From Hymenobacter sp. YC55 (GTDB lineage: Bacteria; Bacteroidota; Bacteroidia; Cytophagales; Hymenobacteraceae): 64,000 nucleotides of DNA. Below are positions 53,337 to 62,386 of the stretch, piece by piece. The notes under the pieces are model-generated. The model did no database searches. It was not told where the DNA came from and saw only the letters and a list, made by a program, of their open reading frames with translations. Position 1 is the stretch's first letter, and each line of letters starts with the position of its first letter. The position numbers and the translations under genes are program-made. The stretch lies in assembly GCF_029433095.1 (NCBI RefSeq), contig NZ_JARNTX010000013.1:1-64000 (forward strand), read 5' to 3'.

Positions 53337-54617
53337 CTAACCCCGGGACGGAAGAGCGGCCAAATTTGGGGGATTGGAAGCCGGGGGCTCGGGAGTGGAA
53401 AGAGCAGGAAAGTTTTGCTTTACCCACGTCAGCTCCCGGGCAATAGAAGTTACCAGGTCCTGCTTGATGGCAACCGGCAGCACGTCCCAGGTGTACGTTT
53501 CCACTTCCAAGTAACTAGTGAGGGGGTGAGCGGCGAGCAGCCGCAGCACTTTTTGGATTTCCAGCTGGGTGGATTGCAGCAAGTGGTAACGCTCTAAAAA
53601 CACCGGCACGTGAAAGTGGGAGCGCCACTCTCGGGCCGTGCTGGTTAGCAAGTGGGGCAGGGCGGCCGGCAAGTCGGGGTACTGGGTGATGCTCTCATCC
53701 TGGTTGCGGATCAGCACCTGGTGCAAGTAGGTGGACTCGGTGAAGGCCTCGAACTCACTTAGCACCACCTGCCGCTCTGGCAGAGCCGCGGGCAAATCAA
53801 CTTTAAGAGCCGCGCTGATTTGCACCCGGCCCACCTTGATACCCCGGGCAGCCAGCTCCGCAAAAACGGCCGCCGGCTCCTCGTAAGCCAAGGCGAAGTG
53901 ACACACGTCGTAGCACAGCTGCACGCAGTCGAGCACGGCTTGGGTGGCTTCTTGCGAGCTCAGCCCCAAGCGGGATTGCAGACGAGAGGAAACCTGGGGC
54001 AGCAGGTAGAGTTCGTAGAAGTTGATGAACTCCTGGGAGTTTTCCAGCACGCCATCTGGCTCCGGCTCGATATCGAGGTGGATAAGTTGCCCAGTTTGCT
54101 GCCGCAGGCGCACTAGGTCCTCTACCAGTTCCGCCAGATGCTGCGTGCTGTCCTGCAATACAGTTTCGGTTTGCGCAGCGTCTTCAGCGTGCCAAAGTTT
54201 GTAGGAAAGCGGAGACGTGGAAATACCGCCATCCAGCCCCGGAGGGAGCAAAGCCGCTAGCAGCCGGGCTAGGCGCCTAGTGTAGGCCAAGCGCGCGGGA
54301 GTGGTCCAGTCGGGGCGGTGCACGTCGTCTTTCACCTTTTCCCCGTGGAAGCTGCCGAAGGGAAAACCGTTGATAATGGGCACGTACAGGTCGTGCTTCG
54401 CTAACCAAGCCTTGAACTCGGTTAAATTCTCGCCTTGCTCTAGCTCCCGGCTGGCCACATCGGACAAGCGCAAACCCACGGCAAAAGGCGCAGTCGGCGA
54501 TACCCGGGCCCTGACGGGCAGCAGGTACGTTTTCAAGCTCTCGAAAACCGCCGCCCAGGTTTCGCCCGGGTGGATGTTGGTGCAGTAAGTGAGGTGGTAG
54601 CCCGGCCTAATATTCAT
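53337..54617 (-). CDS. eboE: EboE, TIM-barrel metabolite traffic protein
   Basis: 426-aa protein with a xylose-isomerase-like TIM barrel: 'GYHLTYCTNIHPGETW' at the N-terminus, 'IINGFPFGSFHGEKVK', 'GGISTSPLSYK', 'HLDIEPEPDGVLEN' and 'YDVCHFALAYE'. The paired acidic residues and His suit a metal-binding site. It is always found with eboD and eboF. It starts 30 bp after eboD and ends 50 bp before eboF. The C-terminus is Pro-rich and variable. The reaction is unknown. Confidence 0.9.
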   Translation of the reverse strand: MNIRPGYHLTYCTNIHPGETWAAVFESLKTYLLPVRARVSPTAPFAVGLRLSDVASRELEQGENLTEFKAWLAKHDLYVPIINGFPFGSFHGEKVKDDVHRPDWTTPARLAYTRRLARLLAALLPPGLDGGISTSPLSYKLWHAEDAAQTETVLQDSTQHLAELVEDLVRLRQQTGQLIHLDIEPEPDGVLENSQEFINFYELYLLPQVSSRLQSRLGLSSQEATQAVLDCVQLCYDVCHFALAYEEPAAVFAELAARGIKVGRVQISAALKVDLPAALPERQVVLSEFEAFTESTYLHQVLIRNQDESITQYPDLPAALPHLLTSTAREWRSHFHVPVFLERYHLLQSTQLEIQKVLRLLAAHPLTSYLEVETYTWDVLPVAIKQDLVTSIARELTWVKQNFPALSTPEPPASNPPNLAALPSRG

Positions 54618-54647
54618 GGCGTGAGGGTGGCAATAAGCGGAAAAGAG

Positions 54648-55841
54648 TTATTTAAAGCTGGCCAGTTCCACTAAACTAGGGTACTGCTGCAGCTCTTGCA
54701 CGGCGGCCACTACAAGCTGGTCGTTTATCTCGTGCACTTCCACGCCGCGGCCGATTTGCGTCAGCAACGTAATAGTTAACCTGCCGCCAAGGTGCTCACG
54801 GAACTCCTGCAAGCCGTGCAGCAAACTATTTGGGTGGGTGGCGTCGGTGAGGTGGAAGGCCAGTTCGGGAACGTACAAAGCAAAGCCCAGCGTGCGAATC
54901 ACCTCGATAATCCGCACCAGTTCCGTCGCGCTTAGCCATCCCAGTAGGTGCGAGTACACCGAGTCCAGCGCAATACCGATGGCGACGGCCTCGCCGTGCC
55001 GGATGCGGTAGTTGCTAAGCTGTTCCAGCTTGTGAGCCGACCAGTGGCCAAAGTCCAGGGGCCGAGAAGAGCCCTGCTCGAACGGGTCGCCGCCGGCAAT
55101 GTGCTGCAGGTGCATCTCGGCGCAGCGATGAATCAAGTACTGCATGGCCGGCATGTCGCGGGCGGCCAGCTTGGTGGCGTTTTCTTCGAGGAAGTGAAAA
55201 AACGTGGCATCTTTGATGAGCGCCACTTTTAGGGCTTCGGAAATGCCACTGCGCCAGTCGCGGTCCTCTAGGGTAGGCAGAAAATTGAAATCGTTGAAGA
55301 CGGCGTAGGGCGGAGCGAAATTGCCGAGGAAATTTTTCTTGCCGAAAGCGTTGACGCTGTTTTTCACGCCGATGCCGGAGTCATTCTGCGACAACACCGT
55401 GGTGGGAATGCGCAAGTGCCGAATCCCGCGGTGGGCCACCGACGCCACGTAGCCCGCCATATCCAGCACGGCCCCGCCGCCGAGCGCGACAAAGTAGGAA
55501 TGTCGGTCGAGGTGGTGAGTGTTGACGGCCGTGAGCAACTGCTGAAGCAGCGCGGGGTCGTTCTTGCACTGCTCGCCGCCGGCTATCACCATGATGGGCC
55601 CACTGAGCTGCAGCACGGCAGCATGCACTTGGGCGTAGTGAGTAATGGCCGCCACCAGCTGCGGGTGCTGATCGGCTACACCGCTGTCAACAACGAAAAA
55701 GATCTTGCGTGCCCCCTCGCCCCCGTCCTGCGCTAGCACGTTGCGCAGCAAGTGGTTGGCTGGGTCGAACAGGTTTTCTGTAAAATGAACGGGGTAGGAA
55801 AACGCAACCTGAAACTGCTGCTGCAACGAAGAAATAGGCAT
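54648..55841 (-). CDS. eboD: EboD, 3-dehydroquinate-synthase-like enzyme
   Basis: 397-aa member of the sugar phosphate cyclase superfamily. It shows NAD-binding 'FVVDSGVADQHPQLV', 'YFVALGGGAVLDMAGYVAS', 'RIPTTVLSQNDSGIGVKNSV' and metal ligands in 'DFGHWSAHKLEQL' and 'IRHGEAVAIGIALD'. These keep the catalytic pattern, so the protein is probably active, but its place among ebo genes points to a specialised cyclase and not to the shikimate pathway. ATG 55841 is chosen; the open frame extends upstream into the eboC gene region. The gap to eboC is 104 bp. Confidence 0.92.
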   Translation of the reverse strand: MPISSLQQQFQVAFSYPVHFTENLFDPANHLLRNVLAQDGGEGARKIFFVVDSGVADQHPQLVAAITHYAQVHAAVLQLSGPIMVIAGGEQCKNDPALLQQLLTAVNTHHLDRHSYFVALGGGAVLDMAGYVASVAHRGIRHLRIPTTVLSQNDSGIGVKNSVNAFGKKNFLGNFAPPYAVFNDFNFLPTLEDRDWRSGISEALKVALIKDATFFHFLEENATKLAARDMPAMQYLIHRCAEMHLQHIAGGDPFEQGSSRPLDFGHWSAHKLEQLSNYRIRHGEAVAIGIALDSVYSHLLGWLSATELVRIIEVIRTLGFALYVPELAFHLTDATHPNSLLHGLQEFREHLGGRLTITLLTQIGRGVEVHEINDQLVVAAVQELQQYPSLVELASFK

Positions 55842-55945
55842 AAAACTATATTTATCACGCGCAAGAGGGACCGGATGGGGCTGTTTCAATTCCCGAAAAA
55901 CCATGCAATCAACAGGGTAGGGGACAGCCCTTAAAATTGCTGCTG

Positions 55946-56857
55946 TCAAGTGACGGCGAACAGGTTGGCCAGCAGCCGAGACACTGGAAACAAGGCCAGC
56001 ACTAGCAGCCCATACCACCAACCGGCAAAGCCCGCGGCCACAGTAGCATCGAGCAAAATCAGGGCCATGACGCCCGCTTTGACGGCCAGCCGAATATCAA
56101 GCGGCTTAAGCGAGGAAATAGCTTTCAGCAGAGGCGGAAAAATCAGGTAGCTGAACAAAGCCAGAAACGGCACTGAATACCACCCGTGCATTTGGGGCAG
56201 GCCCAGCAGCACCAGAATGCCGCCAATCACCAGCCCATATAAGCCCAGCGACCCGAGCAAAATTCTTTTATCGCCGCCGTGCACTTCCCCCCGGCTGATA
56301 CTGGTGATGGCCGCAATGTAAACCACCGGTAGCAACGCCAGATACCAGTACGCGCCAACCGCGGCGGGTACGGCGCTTAAGCCCAGCAGCAAATTGCCAC
56401 CCCGGCAGGCGCCCATATTCAACGGGCCCAGCACCGGGTGGTGCTTGGCTACGGCATTGTAGAGCAAGGCCAGCCCCGCCACTACGCCCGCTACCAGGCC
56501 GCTGGTGTTGTTCACTTGAAATGCGGCGGCTACGCCGCCCAACAGCAGCGTGGCCCCGAGTAGGGTCGCGCTCAGACGGCTGGCAGCCCCGCTCGGAATC
56601 GGGCGCTCGGGCCGCTCCAGCCGGTCGAGGTCGGCGTCGAAGACGTCGTTGAACACCACGCCGCCGCCGTATAAGCCGATAGTTGCCGCCACCAGCCAGT
56701 ACAGGGCTTGCAGTTGCGGGTGCGTGGCTACTACTGGACGGCTCTGCAACAGCAATTGTACCGAGCCCGAGGCGGCAAAGCCAAGCAGAATATCGGCAAT
56801 GGCCGTGATGATGTTGGCGGGCCGCATCAGCACTAAGTGGGCAAAAAACCGATTCAT
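55946..56857 (-). CDS. eboC: EboC, UbiA-family prenyltransferase
   Basis: 303-aa integral membrane prenyltransferase with eight to nine hydrophobic helices. The first Asp-rich motif is 'NDVFDADLDRLERPERPIPS' (NDxxDxxxD) and the second is 'EVHGGDKRILLGS'. These bind prenyl diphosphate through Mg2+. It would attach a prenyl group to an acceptor made or modified by the other Ebo proteins, giving a lipid-linked intermediate at the membrane. ATG 56857 is preferred to a GTG two codons earlier. EboB ends 12 bp upstream, so the genes are cotranscribed. Confidence 0.93.
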   Translation of the reverse strand: MNRFFAHLVLMRPANIITAIADILLGFAASGSVQLLLQSRPVVATHPQLQALYWLVAATIGLYGGGVVFNDVFDADLDRLERPERPIPSGAASRLSATLLGATLLLGGVAAAFQVNNTSGLVAGVVAGLALLYNAVAKHHPVLGPLNMGACRGGNLLLGLSAVPAAVGAYWYLALLPVVYIAAITSISRGEVHGGDKRILLGSLGLYGLVIGGILVLLGLPQMHGWYSVPFLALFSYLIFPPLLKAISSLKPLDIRLAVKAGVMALILLDATVAAGFAGWWYGLLVLALFPVSRLLANLFAVT

Positions 56858-56869
56858 ACGCACTAGAAA

Positions 56870-57775
56870 CTAACGAATAATGCTGCTGTCGGTCTCCACT
56901 TTCGGGGTTTGCCCGCCGCGCAGGATGGAGTTGCCGGAAAATTTCTGGCTTTGGTCGATGGCGCTGGCCGTCAGCCAGTCGCTTTCCGGCATTTGGCCGC
57001 TTTGCCCGAAGGCTACCAGCGCATTCTGATACGCCACGAGCTGCACCGCCTCCGCCGAAATGCCGCGCTCGAGCATGAGCTGAGCCGTTTTGGGCACGGC
57101 CAGCGGGTCGCTGATGCCCCAATCGGCGGCGCTGTTGATAATAATGCGCTCGGGGCCGTACTGCTTGACGATTTCCGTCATGCGCTCGTTGCCCATCTTA
57201 GTGTGCGGGTAAATAGTGAAAGCGGCCCAAAAACCCCGGTCGAGCACATCCTGCACGGTTTCCTCGTTGTTGTGGTCGACGATAACCATGCTTGGCTCCA
57301 GGCCGTGTTCCAGGGCCACTTCCATGCTGCGCAGGGTGCCCTTTTTCTTATCGCGGTGGGGGGTATGAATCTGCACCGGCAAATTCGCTTCCTTGGCTAA
57401 CTCCAGCTGCAGGCGATAGTACTTGTCTTCGGCGGCAGTTTGGTCGTCGTAGCCGATTTCGCCGACCCCGACCACGCCCTCTTTGTAAACAAACAACGGC
57501 AGCAGCTCCATCACTTCTTCGGCTAGCGCTTCGTTGTTGGCTTCTTTGGAATTCAAGCCAATAGTGCAGTAGTGCTTGATGCCGAACTGGCTGGCGCGAA
57601 AACGCTCGAAGCCAATCAAATGACTGTAGTAATCCTGAAAAGTACCGACTTGCGTCCGGGGCTGGCCCATCCAGAACGCCGGTTCGATAACGGCCACTAC
57701 GCCCGCGTTGCGCATGGCTTCGTAGTCATCGGTGGTGCGCGAAGTCATGTGTACATGCGGATCAATAAAGAGCAT
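56870..57775 (-). CDS. eboB: EboB, TatD-family metal-dependent hydrolase
   Basis: 301-aa amidohydrolase-fold enzyme. Metal ligands fit TatD: 'FIDPHVHMTSRT' (HxH), Glu in 'GVGEIGYDD', His in 'VQIHTPHRDK', His in 'MVIVDHNNEET' and Asp in 'INSAADWG'. ATG 57775 begins right before the HxH strand; the longer frame overlaps the intergenic gap and is not supported. It lies 52 bp after eboA. TatD itself is a nuclease; the ebo version has an unknown substrate. Confidence 0.93.
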   Translation of the reverse strand: MLFIDPHVHMTSRTTDDYEAMRNAGVVAVIEPAFWMGQPRTQVGTFQDYYSHLIGFERFRASQFGIKHYCTIGLNSKEANNEALAEEVMELLPLFVYKEGVVGVGEIGYDDQTAAEDKYYRLQLELAKEANLPVQIHTPHRDKKKGTLRSMEVALEHGLEPSMVIVDHNNEETVQDVLDRGFWAAFTIYPHTKMGNERMTEIVKQYGPERIIINSAADWGISDPLAVPKTAQLMLERGISAEAVQLVAYQNALVAFGQSGQMPESDWLTASAIDQSQKFSGNSILRGGQTPKVETDSSIIR

Positions 57776-57827
57776 AGGAAGAGGTATTAGGAGGTGCGAA
57801 AAGAAGGGGTAAGCCGGGATAAGCTGT

Positions 57828-58700
57828 TTAGCTAGCGTAGGCGCTTTCGCCGATGCTTTGCCAGGAAACGACTTCCGGCTCATTGATTTGCCGGGCGACC
57901 GGGTGCTGATTAAGCAGCTCGGTTGCCCAAGAAGTGTTGCTCTCCGTCAAAGCCAGTGCGGCCGCTTGGGCTTCCAGCAAGTTGTCGCTGCGCAGCAGCC
58001 GCTGCATGTCGGCTCGATGATCGTCGGTTAGATACGGCCCGACTAGTCGCCACACTTCGGGCGTGAGGGTGCGTCCAGCCGCCCAGCGTTCGTGGGCGTA
58101 GTCGAAAAGTATGCGGGCGAGGGGCGCGTTACGGCGCTCCTCCAAGCCGTAAATCTGGTGCAAGGGCCGCGCGTTGAACACAGCTTTCAAAACCAGCTGG
58201 TTCCAAGCTTCCTCGGACAAGTAATCGTGCGGATACGGGTTGCGCAGCGCAATGGCATCAAACACGGCGGTCATGGTTGTGCGCACTCCTTCCGCTGCTC
58301 GCTTGACGTGAATTTGCGGGTGCGGTAACAGCGGCAGGGCGGCGTAGAGCGCTACCAATTCGCCTAGATCGGCCGTGCTAAAGAGTCGGTCTAGCCGAGC
58401 CGTCAAGTCGTGGGGGCTGGCAGGCAAAGCTTGCAGCAGCAGCGCCGTGCGGGCCAGCTGGTCGGCCGTCCAATTTTGCGGGTTGAATCCGGTTCGTAAG
58501 CGGTTGGCCTCGGCTACTTGCTTGGTTGTTACCCGCAGGGGGAGCTTGCCGACAAAGCGGGGAGCACCAGTGAAAGCGAGGTAAAAAACTTGGTCAGAGG
58601 GTTCGGCAGTTAGTTGCTTCCGAATCCAGGCCTGGCCGCCTTCCGACAGCTGCGGCAGTAGCAACTCGAGTAGGAATGGTTGATAAGCTTCTACCGGCAT
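57828..58700 (-). CDS. eboA: EboA-domain protein
   Basis: 290-aa soluble, mostly helical protein. It resembles EboA in pattern: 'AWIRKQLTAEPSDQVFYLAF', 'AFTGAPRFVGK', 'WTADQLARTALLL', 'LYAALPLLPHPQ' and 'MTAVFDAIALRNPYPHDYLS'. No catalytic motif is known for the family. As the first gene of the operon it has the promoter region upstream; a weak -7-like TTCTTTTG lies at 58720-58727 on the minus strand. The call depends on gene order as much as on sequence. Confidence 0.88.
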   Translation of the reverse strand: MPVEAYQPFLLELLLPQLSEGGQAWIRKQLTAEPSDQVFYLAFTGAPRFVGKLPLRVTTKQVAEANRLRTGFNPQNWTADQLARTALLLQALPASPHDLTARLDRLFSTADLGELVALYAALPLLPHPQIHVKRAAEGVRTTMTAVFDAIALRNPYPHDYLSEEAWNQLVLKAVFNARPLHQIYGLEERRNAPLARILFDYAHERWAAGRTLTPEVWRLVGPYLTDDHRADMQRLLRSDNLLEAQAAALALTESNTSWATELLNQHPVARQINEPEVVSWQSIGESAYAS

Positions 58701-59002
58701 GAAAGACAGGGTATGGAAACAAAAGAATACGAGGGTAAGCTGAGCCGCTGGCTACCGGCACTGCTTGCGCTTTACTACCACACAAAATTCACGTAAAATG
58801 AGTTATATGGCAACCTTATTTGTAACTATATAATATTTTTTTGGATCAAAAGCCTTTAACGCAGCTTTAAGCGGGTTGTTACCATCCATCGGGCAGTGAG
58901 TATAGTACAGAAAGTTTTTTACTGCTGCCGAGTAGTTCGGTTCGCTGACAATCGTCAGCAAACCGAAGATTTGGCCATTGAGCAGGTTACCTCTTAGCGC
59001 CA

Positions 59003-59608
59003 CACCCGGGAAAATCAGCTTCTTGTTATCAATATTGCAACTTGGGCTACTTTAAGCTGCCCGATATCATCCGCCAGCGCTCGCACTGCTCGTTTCCTGA
59101 GTTTATGCAGGAGCGCCTGTTTGCCCCCTATGGGTTACGCCATACCCGCACATCCACTGCCGGGATCGTGCCGAACCGCGCCGCTGGGTACGTGCGCAAG
59201 GAAACCCAGGGGTTATCCAACGCCAAAAAGTACTTGGCTCTGCGCCCGAGCGGCGCTTTTCCTACTGGTGTGGAGGATTTGGTGCGCTGGGAACTGCTCA
59301 TCCAACACCAGCAAGTACTCTCGGCAAGCTACTGGGCGAAAATGTGGCAGGATACCGTCCCGACCGCTGTTGCCGGCCAAGGCCCGGTGAAATACTACGG
59401 CTCTGGCTGGGACGTCAGCGAGTATAAGCAACGGCGCGTGGTGCACCACGAGGGCACTATCCCCGGCTTTACGAGCAGCTACTTTCGCTTTATGGATAGC
59501 CACACGGCCATCATCGTCTTAACCAATGCCGATAACGCCTACCCGAAAACCGTAGCCTTGCGCATCGCCGATATTTTGTTGGAGCAGAAAACCGGCAGCC
59601 TCCCGTAG
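59003..59608 (+). pseudogene. beta-lactamase-family serine hydrolase, 5'-truncated
   Basis: The C-terminal half of a class C beta-lactamase-like serine hydrolase. 'CYQYCNLGYFKLPDIIRQ' carries the Tyr-x-Asn motif (normally 'YSNLGYFLLG'), followed by 'FMQERLFAPYGLRHTRTS', 'AAGYVRK', 'HHEGTIPGFTSSYFRF' with the H-x-G motif, and 'IIVLTNADNAYPKT'. The N-terminal half with the nucleophilic S-x-x-K is missing, and the upstream sequence is not readable as this family in any frame. A plus-strand gene beginning divergently from eboA would also lack a start. I infer a remnant. Confidence 0.8.
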
Positions 59609-59789
59609 GATCTAGAGCAGGCAGTAGGGGATTCTTTCCGATTGCCAACTTCGCGAGGACGGCGAAAGGACCCACCGACAAGCGCTGAAAAGGGAAGAGG
59701 TGAAAAGAAAGCAGCAAAACTTGACAACTGCTAAACAAAGCAAGTTACTTGAACTGACCACCTCCGACTAGTTGCTTAACGTAATCGTT

Positions 59790-59914
59790 GTGGCTATTGC
59801 AAAAGCGATACCCACTCCGGTTGGCCTCAGAAATAGTCATTAGTTGGTTGTTCAGCTGCCAGAAAGGGGCTGATTTAGTCAAGGCTCTGCCTGTCAAACT
59901 TTTGCAACAGCCAC
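59790..59914. mobile_element. MITE-like or IS-end remnant
   Basis: GTGGCTATTGCAAAAG (59790-59805) and CTTTTGCAACAGCCAC (59899-59914) are terminal inverted repeats with one mismatch, 93 bp apart. GGCTGTTGCAAAAG-type ends resemble those of IS5-like elements. The interior codes for nothing recognisable, and no clear target duplication is seen. It is either a short non-autonomous element or two ends left after internal deletion. Confidence 0.5.
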
Positions 59915-60224
59915 GGTAGTATGGTAAATATGGTTTCAAGAGGTGAAAATGGAGAAAGACACCCCTTGCCTCGTCTAAAGTCCTATTTACCTATCCTGCT
60001 TGAGATAGAACTTGCTGCCCAAGAAACCGCGCCTTGACCACTTGCGCCCGGTCCTTGCGTACCTGCTGACGCAATGCTGCCGCCCGGCCCAATGACCGAC
60101 CACGGTGTAGCAAGGAACCAGCGCCAGCAATAGCTTTTCGCGTACGCTGTTCAGGGCGACAATAGCCGGTTTAACTTTTGCACCACTGTTTTGCAAAAAC
60201 TAGCACTGTTCATTCGGGGACAGC

Positions 60225-60242
60225 ATGTCCGGTAATGGACAT
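60225..60242. promoter_or_regulatory. palindrome upstream of the broken adaptor
   Basis: ATGTCC and GGACAT half-sites are separated by GGTAAT, 117 bp before the adaptor relic start. A regulator site for the former efflux operon is possible. Confidence 0.35.
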
Positions 60243-60358
60243 ATTTCACTGAACTATATTCACCCACTTTGGCGCCTAAATATTATAAATCAGTTACTTA
60301 TAGATATGGTACGGGGTTTGGGTTTCATGGCAAGAACGCCCCTATTTGCTGCTCGAAA

Positions 60359-61075
60359 ATGGACAGAGCCGTTTCCACCACCCTTACCAAGCAGCGCCAA
60401 CGGCGGTGCTGGCTGCTGGCCGCCACCGCCGTTGGCGCTTGACTTTGGGCGGGGGGTGGGCGTTTCGGGCGGTGCTGCGGCCGCGAAGGCGACGCGCCAA
60501 TTTGCGGCTGACCCGTGTTGGAACCGGTAATAAGAAGGTGGCCCTGGCCGCTGCCGGCACCGTGAGTGCGGACCAGCAAGAAGTTATCGTCTCTGCGATT
60601 CAGAGTACCATCCGACGGGCGTCTATAGGCCTGAACGCGACCGTGCAGCCGGGCCAGACACTGGTCGACCTCGACAAAGAGCAGGCCGCGCCGGAACTAG
60701 CCCGCTTTCCGGACGAGCAGTTGCGCAACCAGAACAAGAAAGTGCAGCTTAGAATGAGCCTAAAGCGCAGCCTCAATGATGTACAGAGTCCGGCGCAGGC
60801 CCAACAGGTACAAGTGAATAGTCGCGAGTCGGCGAGATGCAACGAGTGCCCCCTGCTACAAGTTGACGGCACCCCCAAGGCCATGCGCCAGGCGGGGCGG
60901 AGGCTCCCCGTGGCCTGCCTCGACACCAAGCGCCAGCAACTGCGCGCAGCATCGCGCCAACGCGGTCGACTGCCGTGAGCTGGGCTACACCGTCGCTATG
61001 CAGCACAGCAGTCACGAGCTGGCCACTCGGCTGCAGCATGCCGTGTTTGTTTTGGCCAAACGACTTCAAGGCTAA
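60359..61075 (+). pseudogene. HlyD/RND-type efflux adaptor, frameshifted and truncated
   Basis: The ATG at 60359 opens 'MDRAVSTTLTKQRQRRCWLL', a plausible adaptor N-terminus, but the frame stops after about 26 codons. The next frame carries on with 'VGTGNKKVALAAAGTVSAD', 'QEVIVSAIQSTIRRASI', 'VQPGQTLVDLDKEQA', 'ELARFPDEQLRNQNKKVQLR' and 'SLKRSLNDVQS', the usual order in periplasmic adaptors. After another shift near 60945 comes 'DCRELGYTVAMQHSSHELAT', also family-typical, and then a stop. The second lipoyl half and C-terminal domains are missing. So the adaptor of the following permease genes is dead. Confidence 0.8.
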
Positions 61076-61112
61076 GCCGCTATCCCACCACCGCACGAAT
61101 TCACCGTTTCCC

Positions 61113-62360
61113 ATGCTTCTCTCTTATCTGAAAATCGCCTGGAAAATCTTGCTGCGGCGCAAGTTCTTCACCCTCATTAGCCTATTTGGTAGTAGCATTA
61201 CGCTCATGGTGCTGCTGGTAATTGTGGCCATGAGCGACCACATTCAGGGTGCCCACGCGCCCGAGTCGCGCATCAAGCGCATGGCGTTTATCACGTTTTT
61301 GAGCCAAGATTTGAAGGATGGAGGGCAAATGAATACCCCGCCCAGCCCTTACTTTCTGGAGAAGTATGTGCGCCCGATGAAGACGCCCGAGAAAATAGCG
61401 TTTTACTCGCTATTCGATACCACGCCCAGCTACATCGGGAACAAGAAGCTGGAGCTGGATCTGAAATTCACCGACCACGTCTTCTGGGACGTATTCGACT
61501 TCCACTTTCTCGACGGCAAGCCCTACAACGCTACCGACCTGCGCGATGCGAATCGCGTCGTGGTTATTTCGGAAACCACGGCGCGCGAATACTTCGGCAC
61601 GGCCCAGGGGGTGGTGGGCCGCCACATTGAAGTAGACCAGCGCAGGTTCCGGGTGATGGGCGTGGTGAGCGACGTGCCCATTCTGCGCCTCAATTCCTAC
61701 GCCGAAGTGTGGGCTCCCATGACCACGACCAAGGCCGACATTGGCGACCCTGCGCTGGAGGGCGAATACTTCGCGGCCCTGCTGGCCCCGGAAGGCACCG
61801 ACTTGGCAACGCTCGACGCGGAGTATCAGCAGGTGCTCAAGCGCGTGGTCAATCCTAATCCCGACGTAAAGACGCTGACCACCCACGCCGACGGTCTGCT
61901 GGCCACGTTTACCCGCCAACTCTTGGGGCAGGGCGAGTCGGAATCATCCAAAATCACCGTTTTCTACTTTATCGTCTGTGGTCTGGCGGTGCTATTCATG
62001 GCGTTGCCGGCGCTGAACCTAGTGAACATCAACCTGAGTCGTATCCTGGACCGCAGTTCGGAAATAGGCGTGCGCAAAGCATTTGGCGCGACCAGCAATA
62101 CGCTGGTGGGGCAATTTTTGATTGAGAATATCTTCCTCACGCTTCTCGGCGGACTGCTCGGGCTGCTGTTGGCGTACGTCGTCTTGCAGTTTATCAACGA
62201 CTCCCACTTTATTCCTTACGCCCACTTCACCCTGAATCTGCGGGTGTTTGCCTGGGCCCTGCTGGCGGCGGTGTTTTTTGGGGTGCTGTCGGGGGTGTAT
62301 CCGGCCTTTAAAATGTCCCGGGTGCAGCCCGTTCAAGTCCTGAAAGGCGGGACCAACTAA
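61113..62360 (+). CDS. ABC transporter permease, FtsX/MacB type
   Basis: 415-aa inner membrane protein with the MacB/FtsX plan. One N-terminal helix ('FFTLISLFGSSITLMVLLVI') is followed by a large periplasmic domain (about residues 45-280) and three C-terminal helices with 'RSSEIGVRKAFGATSNTLVG' and 'GLLLAYVVLQF', ending 'AFKMSRVQPVQVLKGG'. It needs an ATPase, which is not in the window. The ATG at 61113 directly precedes 'MLLSYLKIAWKILLRRKFF'. It lies 37 bp after the adaptor relic and 26 bp before a second permease. It would export peptides, lipoproteins or drugs. Confidence 0.93.
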   Translation: MLLSYLKIAWKILLRRKFFTLISLFGSSITLMVLLVIVAMSDHIQGAHAPESRIKRMAFITFLSQDLKDGGQMNTPPSPYFLEKYVRPMKTPEKIAFYSLFDTTPSYIGNKKLELDLKFTDHVFWDVFDFHFLDGKPYNATDLRDANRVVVISETTAREYFGTAQGVVGRHIEVDQRRFRVMGVVSDVPILRLNSYAEVWAPMTTTKADIGDPALEGEYFAALLAPEGTDLATLDAEYQQVLKRVVNPNPDVKTLTTHADGLLATFTRQLLGQGESESSKITVFYFIVCGLAVLFMALPALNLVNINLSRILDRSSEIGVRKAFGATSNTLVGQFLIENIFLTLLGGLLGLLLAYVVLQFINDSHFIPYAHFTLNLRVFAWALLAAVFFGVLSGVYPAFKMSRVQPVQVLKGGTN

Positions 62361-62386
62361 TCGTCTTTTCCTAGCCTCTGCCTCCC

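Larger units (their letters stand above)
59609..60358. other. gene-free region with a small inverted-repeat element
   Basis: About 750 bp with no recognisable gene. It holds the candidate short mobile element at 59790-59914 and the palindrome at 60225-60242. Confidence 0.5.

Noticed and set aside
54648-55841. Shikimate-pathway aroB
   Set aside because: The DHQ-synthase motifs are present, but the surrounding ebo genes identify it as EboD.
58803-59003. 66-codon minus-strand open frame upstream of eboA
   Set aside because: I could not recognise it; it starts where the serine hydrolase relic begins and lies in AT-richer DNA. It may be real but is unsupported.
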